From Tetraselmis striata (Eukaryota > Chlorophyta > Chlorodendrophyceae > Chlorodendrales > Chlorodendraceae): a DNA stretch of 64,000 nucleotides. A program made the position numbers and the translations under genes. Shown here piece by piece: positions 54,821 through 64,000 of this stretch. Location: assembly GCA_006384855.1 (NCBI GenBank), contig VCJN01003539.1:124001-188000 (forward strand), written 5' to 3'. Each line of letters opens with the position of its first letter. The first letter of the stretch is position 1. The notes under the pieces are model-generated. The model saw nothing but the letters and a program-made list of their open reading frames with translations, had not been told where the DNA came from and made no database searches.

Positions 54821-57045
54821 GATGTATGCGGCTGCCCGCAGGTATATGACATGCTCGGACCTTTTGTATGTTGCTTTCAGCCGGTGTTGGTTCCACAGCT
54901 AAGTAGGAACACATTCTTGAACAAGCAACAAGACATGCGGCTGAGACCGCAGCCGCGAAAGCACTCTCTTTAGAATCATTTTAGGAAGCTTCTTTCATGT
55001 CTAAATTACTTCGAACTAGAGAAGGTTGGCTTTAACCACATCAAGAGCGGGTGCTGACACATCAATTTTATTAGCGGTAACCCGTACCGTGGTGCAAAAA
55101 ACGACCGAAATTGTTATATTGATATGCGGTTCGGGCCACGTTGGTACACGCGGCACCTACGCCGCCACGACGTGCACATCGCGCGGGCCATCACCCATGC
55201 TCAATCCCCTAGCCATCCCACGACTCTCAACGGCCCCCGACACCGAAAACGCCCGTACCGCCAGCCATACCTCAACATACGGCGATGATGGGCGGCTCGC
55301 GACATACGGCCGCGCATGCGGCGTGCTACGGGATCTCCTTGGCGACCCACGCTCCCGCCACAACAGCCTATCTGCGCGCCGCCCCCAGCCCCCCACCCAC
55401 CATCTTCACCTAGGTGTCGCCGGCTCTCACTGTCGGAAAAGCTAGGACATAACGTACACTGTCTAGGCCTTCTATTTGGACTAACCTGCCTTTCTATCCA
55501 AAAAGTTTTGGCCCTAGTGGCATATAGTATTAGCAAAATGCGATACAGTGATGAGAGGTGGTCAATCCGATGGCGGGCGCGAGGGTGGACCTCGCGGCCA
55601 CCGTCCCGGGACATCCACGCGCCCCCAGTCCACCACGAGCGCTCTATATCCTCCAAGGGGGGAGGTATATTATCCTTAGTGGGCGGCAGCTGGTGTGCTC
55701 GCTGAGGGTGTGCTAGCGGCGAAGTCACCAGCATCTACACGGCCGGCGGCTAGTCACCAACATCAACCATTATTGTGAAGACTCTTTCCCGGCGTTTTCT
55801 GGCCCGGGGCGGGGTGTTGGGGCAGGGCGGGGCAAGCCGTCCGCCGCCGCTTGGGCTTCGAGGGCGACGTGGAAATGGCATAAAGCTGCTAACTACAGTG
55901 ACCGGGTGGGGTCCCCGCAGCATGGTGTTAAGCCCGTTTATATAAGGGGCACTGTGGTTCAAGGAAAAAGTACCCCTTCGCTCCGGCATGCATGATCCCG
56001 TGTTGACATTTCTTACACAATAAGTACCCGCAAGGCACTAGCAACAACAACAACAACCACTACTACTACTACCACTCAGGATTGTGTATATCAGGATAAA
56101 TACTTCCTTGCATCAGTGCTTTAACATATGCGCACGAATAAAAGCATAAGTAAACGCAATTTTGAAAGGTTGCTAGAAAAAAAAATTACATAAGGGCTTT
56201 CACAAACGCGCACCACAAATAGAACTAACAGCAACTAACTATGAAGGTTGCCAGCAAAAGAGAGACATAAGCCTGAAACCAAGGTCGAGCAGGAGGCCAG
56301 GGAGCCAAGAACCAAGGAGGAGCCAAGGGAACCACGAAGTCGCCAAGCTGCCAGGAACCAAAGGGACCACCGCCCCGGGGTAGGCTACCAGCCGGTTGCT
56401 AGGAAAAAATAGGCGGAGTATAATCCTCAATATAGTAGAGTTCTCAGGCGGATTGTAGTAAATATTCCATAGTACTCGTATAGTGGTACTATTACGCTAG
56501 GGCGGTCGGGCGGTGAGCCGTTGAGCAGTTTTCGTCCCCACTCCCGTACAACATTTCCAATTTTATACAACTAACTCGTTTTCGTACCGTACTACGTCTA
56601 GCTTGGGTAGCGACAACGAGAACTGATTTATGAAGAGGAGAATGATAACGGTATTCCTACATTCTGTACGGGTTGTCAGAATTGAACGTAATGGATGGAG
56701 CTCGTCTATTATAGTCGCTAACTCCTGCACGCAAATTACGCCACAGGCGCCACACACCCGCCTCGTCGGCTCGCGCGTTAGCGACTGTTTGCTACATGTG
56801 ACGATCGTTCGCAGACATCAGCCGCCAAGCAGGTGGGGGTTTGCTCTGGTACGCTCAAGACGCTTTCGGCACTCGAAGAGGGAGCATTGACTGAATCACG
56901 CTCTGCTTACTTCAGCCAGCCAACTCCTGTGTTGCGAACGAGCTGCGCAGTTGCTCTACAAGACACAAGTATTGCACAGCCCGTCTCAGAATTGCAGTAG
57001 CGACGCGCAACTACCCCGGAACTGGAAGACGGCGGTGCGAGACTG
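54818..57045. other. Intergenic, no gene recognised
   Basis: A SINE-related piece ends near 54900. 55000-56000 has frames without recognisable proteins; 56040-56900 is AT-richer with an ACCAAGG/AGGAGCC-rich stretch (56270-56375). The 5' end of the sialyltransferase-like gene may extend back to about 56900. Confidence 0.35.
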
Positions 57046-59393
57046 CAGGCGGACGCTGCCGTCGCGCCGAGATGTGCAGGCAAAGAACATACGCGGCTGC
57101 TGCTGCTGCTACTGGCGTATACGGCATCCACGCTAAATATATTGGCTGTGGGCAAGGAACTTGGAATGCGTGGACGCGCTGCGGGTGTACGGTGCGTCCC
57201 AAGTGGCTTACCGGGAAGCCGGGGGGGGGGGGGGGGGGGGGGCGCAGCTACACACACGCCGATAAATTTCGGACGGAGCCTGACGAGCTTTCGTGTCCCT
57301 ACTGCTGCTGTTAGCGCGAATACGAGACGGCTACTTGAAGCTACCCAGAAGGAGAAAAGTAGAGAAGAGCTTCTGCAAGAATTGATGGACATTGCGAGTG
57401 GCAGAGCGGAACGGCGCGAACAACGTGCACGTTCGCCGCCGGCTGTTGTCGAGCGACCCAGAACGCGGCCAAACCGGGGTAGGAAGCGTCACATAAAGAC
57501 CATCGTGTACACAAAGGCAGCCAAGGAGAGACCGTCAGGGCTGAAGGCAGGCCACGAGCGCGTAAGCGGAGCCAGCGTCAGGGAAAAAAACAATGATCGC
57601 AGTGCGCAGCAGGCGCCCCCTATCGAGAAAAGACCGCTGCCCGCCCCCAAGAAACTCCCGGCGCCAAGCACGCCAGCGGTCGACGTGCGCAAGGTAGCAA
57701 GAAGCCCGAGCAAAGGTCACGTCCTCGACCCTGTCATGCAGAAAAAATGCGCTAATACGAATCATGCACAATCGACATATTTGAAGAGTGCGGAGGGCAT
57801 CCACCTGCTTTATCCTGAGACATGGAGTGCTGCCGACTTCGTTTATCACAAGGTATGCACTAAGTACACTTCACTGCAGAACTGTACATTTATGGCGTGA
57901 ACTGCCATTAGTTCATTACCTGCCATTCAAGAGAGCTCATCAGGGCGTTGCCGCTGGTCTGTCCACGGTCTTGCAGAACTACGGAACAGCAGGGCAGATT
58001 CGGATCCCCGTCCTCATGAATCAGAATATCGACGGTCTTATTCAACAGACTTTCAACTCGTTGAGCAGTGATACGGACTTCTACGGCACGCATGATACCA
58101 CATCGTGTGCCATCGTGGACAGCAATGCAGACATTGAAGGCATGGGATTTGGCAATGATATTGACCGCCACTCTGCGGTGTTCCGCTTCGGCAAGGTAAG
58201 GCCACCTGTCTGGTGTATGGACTGTGTAATTTATTGTTGTCTGTGCTTGTTGCGCATCGCAACTGACCCTCGGGTGTACATGGTTCTGGCCTGGCGGGGT
58301 AACAGCCACTTGCTGCTGAGGACATCGTGTCACTCAATGACACGGGCACGAAGACCACTTTCCGCGCCGTGACAAATCAAAACCTCCTCACATTGCTGGA
58401 ACAAAATGCGGACGGAGAGTATCCCAACCTGAAAGTCATGGTAAGTCCCCGGCGCGGGGGGGGGGGGGGGGGGCATCCGCGAGGGATGGATTGGCAGTCA
58501 CAACAAGTGATTTCCCGGCACGCAGCTTGGCTTTTCACATATGTGGGAGCTCATCTGCCGCTCCGCCGGGCTGTTGTGTAGGAGGCTCAACACGACGCTT
58601 CTCCTGTTCAACAAGAAAGCCAAGACCATGGCAGCTATCAAGGAGTGGGCTCATGCTTACAAGACTCTCCTGCTGGCCGCGCAACGTTCCAGGAGGCTGG
58701 TACGCATTTTGCAAGTAGCCGGCATGACCTCTGACACTTAATGTGCATGCTGTGAGCACGCTGACATGTCACTTTCATGCAAACTAGGACATCAAGGTGC
58801 TAATGATGAGCCCGTTGGCGTACACCGGCGCCAAAATGGCCCTGCTAGATGTTGCCAAGTGCATGGAGGCAGGTGGCGGCAGGTATGCGGACGGCATACA
58901 CGGAGTGCATGTCCACTGTCTGCCTCAGCTGTCGTCAATACAATCATGGCTAACGGCACTACTCTGCCGCCCGTGCCATGCAGAGTACAGTGCACGGCGC
59001 CCTCGCCTACATCCAAGATGACTATTATTTTTGCCGCAACACAGCTGTGCGGCCGGGTGACGCTATATGGCAACTTTGCAATGGTGAGAGCGCCTTTGTT
59101 CAGAGGAATATGAGTGCTACAATGTGTGCACATTACAGTGGCAGCGACAGGACTGATTCATAAAGCTTATATACAGCTCCAGCTGAATTGTCGCGTCAAC
59201 TGCGCAGTTTGAGCTAACCATCATGGCTGCGCACTCGTGATTTGTTTATTAGGCAGCAACAAGGACACCGCGCTCCTGCACAGATATCCAGAAGACTCTG
59301 GTGCGCACGCTGGCTGCCAACAAGATGATCACAGTGTGCGGGGCATTTGGCTGCAGCAACACGTCCAAGGGAAGGGTGACAGGTGCTGAGTAA
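57046..59393 (+). CDS. Sialyltransferase-like glycosyltransferase (GT29 family)
   Basis: Exons about 57046-57852, 57944-58195, 58306-58440, 58526-58699, 58788-58882, 58984-59083, and a last exon from 59292; phases agree from 57852 on. A Leu-rich segment (RLLLLLLAYTASTLNILAV, 57094-57150) would be the type II Golgi signal anchor, followed by a charged stem. Sialylmotif L: CAIVDSNADIEGMGFGNDID, HSAVFRFGK, then TGTKTTFRAV. Sialylmotif S: PSPTSKMTIIFAATQLCGRV then TLYGN. GT29 enzymes move sialic acid or related acidic sugars from CMP onto glycans in the Golgi. In algae the donor is unclear; CMP-Kdo is possible. No ATG is in frame with the first exon, so the start lies upstream. The 3' end is uncertain: the frame stops at TAA 59391-59393, or a 39-base intron would lead to 59415-59552, which has a YWWHF segment. 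TGTAA lies at 59610. Confidence 0.72.
57221..57242 (+). repeat. 22-base G run in the first exon or an intron of the GT29 gene
   Basis: Read through, it encodes a Gly run; a CAG just after it (57245-57247) could instead be an acceptor. An 18-base G run (58456-58473) lies in the intron after 58440. Confidence 0.85.
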
Positions 59394-59552
59394 GCAGCTG
59401 TCCCACGCCTTCAGCTGATAAATGGCGCCCGCAAATGGCTATGTGATGCCTTGCCAAGCAAATTTGTGTATTGGTGGCATTTTTCCACCACCTGTGGGGT
59501 GCCGTCACAGCGGCAGGTGAGCGACTACCGCATATATCCATTTGAAGTCTAG

Positions 59553-61565
59553 CACGGCACTATCGGAGAGTAGACTTCACGACAGTTACTTTTATCGGCC
59601 ATCATTTTATGTAACATAATCATTGATATTAGCATATTGTGCTCGAGCATCGGCACCACCAGCAGAGCGCGTCTTGATTCTCAGGCGCGTTAGCTTATGT
59701 GAAAGTATAGGATGCATGCAGAGCTATTTCATGCTGATGCTAGAGGATGCCATACAACTTCAGGGAATCATTTTTGGTCCGGCTGGGAGGGCAAGCACCG
59801 AACACTCAGCGCGGGGTATCTGCGTCGAGCAACGCCCAGCGCAGCGAGACGATGGTGCGACGAAACGACGCGCGGAGTTTATTTATATTGTCACTACCCG
59901 TACGTACGTGGAGAATACGAGCACGAGAAAACAATCACATAATCGGTGTATCAAGGTACGAGGTACAGCTCATGGCTAGGAGCGCGAAGGGATATGAGCC
60001 AGATTACAATAGCGAGTAAGATCTGCGCTGTTTCCGCCCGGGTGAGAAGAAAAAACTGCAGCACTGCCGCCATGCGGCATCATTATCAGCGGAGTTTCCG
60101 ACGGATGATATCCCATCCATATAGTCGCTATAACGTTGCATTGCAACTACAGGTATCTCATATACCCGCGTTATGCGGTACCTGTGGGCGGGGAGCAGAT
60201 TATTCGTTCCCCCGGTGGTTGCCATCCATACACACAAGGATTCGCGTCGTCCGCCTCATCATCAGGAGCACCAGCCCGTAGTCCAAAGTACGTATAAGTC
60301 CTTAAGTACTGCATAAGTACTGCGCCAAGAGCTGCTGGTAACGAGCGGCGGATGGTTCGTCGCCAGCTGACCGGCGCAACACGTCGTCAATGTGCAGAGC
60401 GCGCGCTCCCGACTCAGCCTCCTCGCTACTTGCCGCACTCTGTCTGCGCGCCGCTTGCACCTGCGAACCAACGCAGCAGTCGACGTCAGAGTGCTAGCCT
60501 GTCGTGTGGCTTCCATTCACGCCAACTATTCCCCCTCCCCCCCCCCCCCCTCTTCCCCCGCCCTCACCGCTCGAAGAAACCCCGTCACTACAGCGGGCAC
60601 GTTCCTTGGCTATACGAGTACCGTTCCGCATCGCGTATATTGGGTTGCCCGATCAGGTAAACTCCGACAAACTGGGCAGCTCCGCGCTTGGCCCTCCCCC
60701 AGCCCACTCTCCTAGTCGCTCTACCGACCCGCACACGTCCACGCCTGACTTCCCAAATTTTTGGCTGCCCAACTTTCAAAGCCGAGTTTCTCTCGCCGGG
60801 CGAGGTCAGCGCGACCTCTCTCTTGCATATAGTGCGCTGCTGTACTTTCACCTCAATCGCCGCGATATCGGTGGAGCTCCGCTGCTTATTCCGCGCATTG
60901 CTTCGGCCATGCACCTGACCACCCCCACCTCGATGGCCAGCCCTCGAGCGCAGTCACCTCTCGACACATATGCTAACGCAACTAAGCCACTCTCTTCCCC
61001 CAGTTCCGTCAGAGGCGAGTGTCGAGACCCTGGCTTCCCCGCCCGAGCCTAAGTGGTCGAAGCTGCTGCGCCGGTGAGGCCTCATCGCTGTCGTCGCCAT
61101 GTCGTCCCTCCTGTCGCGCTTTCCGTCGATGAAGCTACGCTCGCGGGACTCCAAGCTGCGGTCCGGCAAGCGCCTACGCTTTTCGTCGGCCAATTGCGTC
61201 CGGTGGATGACCGAGGGCAGGTGCATTCCCGCGCTGCCCCCCCTCCCCCCCCCCCCCCCGCCCCCCTCCCCCCGTGACGGGCGCACCCTATCCGTGCCGC
61301 CTGTGTCTCGGTGGCTCCGCACCGGCACACTGCCTTTCTAGCTAGCTATCTGTCCTCGCTGGCCGCGTCCCACTGACCGTGTCACACGACCATTCGCCCC
61401 CAAAATCCGATATTGACGTCCCTCGTCCTGCATCGAGGCCGGACTAGAACGACTTGGGCCACACGTATCGCTGTTGGGTCGCTATCCCCCCCCCTCCCAC
61501 CCGGCGGTGTCCGTTGGCAGCGCGAACTGGCGGGGCTATCCGCAGTGACATGACCGCACGTTACT
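59553..61565. other. Intergenic; may contain 5' exons of the F-box gene
   Basis: 59553-60300 shows no gene. 60350-61350 is GC-rich with Pro/Ser/Arg-rich frames and C runs (60536-60550, 61246-61259). A frame starting MSSLLSRFPSMKLRSRDSKL at 61099 could be an early exon, but no splice link was established. Confidence 0.35.
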
Positions 61566-63666
61566 GTGCAACCTGCCCGTACCCTATCCGACTGCCGGGT
61601 CGTGCTTCGCGCTGGCAGCAGCCGAACCGCCCACAGCAGCTCAGTCCGACTCCCGATCCTCATCTCACGTAACGTCCGCCGCTGTCGACCGCCGTCACGC
61701 AGCTCGAGCAAGCGGCAGGCGGCGGGGGCGCCCGTCACCGACGAGGAAGAGGTTGACAGCGATAGCACCGCGTGTTCGGGAGCCCCGGAGCCGTCCCAGG
61801 CTCGGGCGCACGAACCCGGTGCCTCCAAGTCGCCGACCTTTCATTTTGACACCCTGCCGGACGAGCTGCTGGACGGAACCATTGCGGACGCTTTGGGCCT
61901 GCAGGACCTGTGCGCCTTCGCGCAAGTCTGCAAAAAGTTCCGCACCATTGCGGTGAGGCCCGCGAATTGCCGTGCCCTCCCGCCTCTCTCCCTCCCCTAC
62001 TGGTGTATCCAAGAAAGCGTTAATATGGCATGCACCTATCGTTTTGACCCCCTTTTTACACCACCACCACCACCGTCCCTCACCAACAGAGGCCCGTGCT
62101 TATGAGCAAGTGTGCCACTTATTTCCGTTGCTTCCATGCCGGTCTAAATCCATGGCACCATTAATATCCTCAATGTGTCGTACTGAGCAAGCCTGGGCAG
62201 TGATGTGTCCAAAACGCGCCTCTGCTCTTGATTACTTTCCATTGGTTCCGCATTCAGGGTATTTTGCTGCCATGCGCCATCATTCTCCACCAACACAGGT
62301 CTCTTTTCTCTTTCGTGCGATGGCTTACTCAATAGTGGCGCTGCCTTTACCCCGCAGACACGGGACGAGCGCTGGCGCCTGTTCTTTGAGAGCCGCTGGG
62401 GCAAGCCAAACGGGACGGTTGTGAAGGCGTCCAAGCTGGCCGGAAGCTGGAGGCAGCTATTCATCGCCAAGCAAGCTGTCGAGACCGAGGCAGCCCCCTG
62501 GGTAAAGCCCACAACGTACGAGATCGCGGCTGCTGTAGAGGGCATTGCCGTTCAGGCGCTTGCGCTACCGGAGACCAGCGCAGTGCAGGACGGCTCGGCA
62601 CAGCCGTCCAACCTGGCTCGCTCGGTGCTTTTCCTCGTGGACGGCTCTGGCAGCGTCACGGAAGGTATGCCTGCGCCGCCCCTTCAGTAGCTCTACTCTA
62701 CCTGCAACCCCCTCCATCCCTCGTTGGCATGATCTTACCCCCCCCCCCCCCCGTGCCCCTCTCCTCCCTGCAGATGACTTCCTCAACATGACCGGCTTCA
62801 TGCAGCAGGCCTGGCATGGCATCAGCACTGTCTGCTCCAATGCCAAGGTGGCCTTCTGTTCCCAACCTTGCCGCCCACGTTCAGTGCCATGGAATGCATG
62901 GCAACCACGCCTCGACTGATGCATGTCCACCACGCCTGCAGGTTGGCATCGTCCAGTTCAGTAACGACGTGCGGGTGGAGCTGCAGCCTGTGTCCATGAG
63001 CTCGGACCACTTCCAAGCGCATGTCACCAAGATGGTAAGCCCATGGAGGCCGCGGAGGTTGCAATGAAGAGCCACCAGGGCATCCCCTTTTCCCCACAAG
63101 ATGGATGAGGGGCGTCGAGGTGTTCGGTGTCTGAGCACATGTGTCTGCATGTGACTTTTCAGACACGTATGAACGGCGGCACCAACATCAGCGCTGCCAT
63201 TCGCAAGGCCGGCCAGCTCCTGGGGGTCCGACCCCCCCCCCCTCTTGGCAGCTCTCTGTCCAGGATGCGCGAAATTCCCGCAACCTTATATCTGACCAGA
63301 TTGCGTGCCCCATGCTGCTGGCAGGGCATCAAGGGCGAGGGCGGCCACAGCGCCATCATCCTGCTGACAGATGGCCGCGTGGATGGCTACCAGGTGGGCG
63401 CCCCTAACCACGGCGCGCGCACGCGACCAACACGGCAGCACGTGAAGAGATGACTAAGTCTGACGGTGACCGCTGCGGGCGGCAACCCGGCGAATCGATT
63501 TCCCATGTCTGCCCTCCTAACCCCTGCCCATGTATCCAGGCCTCCGAGGCAGTGGAAATGGCAGGGCGCCTCGTCGACGAGGTGTCCAGCTCTGTGTCCC
63601 TGTACGCCTTTGGAGTCGGCCGGGGTGTGGACAAGGCGGAGCTGCTGCGAATCGTCGGCGCTGGAG
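61566..63666 (+). CDS. F-box protein fused to a von Willebrand factor A domain (partial, runs off the window)
   Basis: Exons: up to 61952, 62358-62664, 62774-62847, 62942-63034, 63163-63225, 63325-63393, 63540-63666, all GT-AG with matching phases. The first exon ends with an F-box: FHFDTLPDELLDGTIADALG, LQDLCAFAQVCKKFRTIA. The next starts ERWRLFFESRWGKP, the usual helix after an F-box. A vWA domain follows with a complete MIDAS metal site: DGSGS (about 62634-62648), the Thr of GGTN (near 63180) and LLTDG (about 63360-63375). F-box proteins bring substrates to SCF ubiquitin ligases; vWA domains bind protein partners through a divalent metal. The first ATG is uncertain. The gene continues past 64000. 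Confidence 0.78.
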
Positions 63667-64000
63667 GTGCGCGCCCCGCCAGTTACTATGTCTCTCACAG
63701 GTGTTTATGGCTGCAGTACGCAGCTAAGCAAGCTTTGCGGCGTTTATTCACCGATCCAGCTGAGCGAGGCCTTGCTCAGTCGTGCTCGGGTCTCTCTGAT
63801 GTCCTACAATCTAACTAGGGACTTGACTCCATATATGGAGGCATACAGCTCATGAGCAATTGATTATCAAGCGGGCTATGAATTTGTCAGTATGCTGAAT
63901 TAAAGCCAACTTGCCGATGTCAGGTTGGCCTAATGAGGCCAGTGCGTGTTCAGGTGGATACCGAGTGTGCTTCTCAGGCCTCCTCCACCCCTAACCTGCG
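63667..64000 (+). other. Intron and beyond of the F-box/vWA gene
   Basis: Starts at a GT donor after GGAG (phase 1). No further exon was confidently placed before the window ends. Confidence 0.4.

Noticed and set aside
59376-59414. A 39-base intron joining 59375 to 59415 in the GT29 gene
   Set aside because: Phases fit and the extra exon has an attractive YWWHF segment, but the intron would be shorter than is normal in green algae; kept only as an alternative.

Overview
The window reads as nuclear DNA of a green alga, probably a chlorophyte. It is GC-rich and its genes carry many short GT-AG introns. One gene encodes a plastid fibrillin. Several genes have TGTAA, the usual chlorophyte poly(A) signal, 25 to 290 bases past the stop (5094, 6831 minus, 31906 minus, 49217, 59610). 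The DNA is crowded with transposons, tRNA-derived SINEs, satellites and pure C or G runs of 18-28 bases. The species cannot be named from sequence alone.

Layout. Positions 1-2976 are a compact, intron-free virus-like block: a trifunctional mRNA capping enzyme on minus and, diverging from an overlapping start codon, a fragment resembling the largest RNA polymerase subunit. It runs off the left edge and ends abruptly at host-like DNA. At 3338-4840 lies a five-exon fibrillin gene; at 5963-6600 a SINE cluster; at 6863-7276 the last exon of a Cys-rich protein. From 8022 to 29289 is a nest of mobile DNA: a DNA methyltransferase-like pseudogene; a broken MULE transposase (MULE-1, minus) split by a 5.3-kb inverted-repeat element that carries three tandem methyltransferase fragments and other satellites; an orphan Gag gene beside a large inverted repeat; and a second MULE (MULE-2, plus) bounded by 71-bp terminal repeats, whose catalytic core is replaced by a satellite of about 185 bp.

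From 30120 to 31800 SINE units lie head to tail. From 45844 down to 32068 a minus-strand gene of at least 22 exons, whose phases all agree, encodes a coiled-coil protein of at least 1,590 residues with an EF-hand-like loop. An intronless gene of unknown function is at 48019-48924. A decayed DIRS-like retroelement (minus, 49830-52950), a SINE and a 920-bp Harbinger-like MITE follow. The right end holds a GT29 sialyltransferase-like gene (57046-59393) and an F-box plus von Willebrand A gene that runs off the window.

The host genes look unrelated to each other: plastid lipid binding, a structural protein, Golgi glycosylation, and a ubiquitin-ligase-type adaptor. The most unusual material is the viral remnant and the layered transposons with captured methyltransferase fragments.
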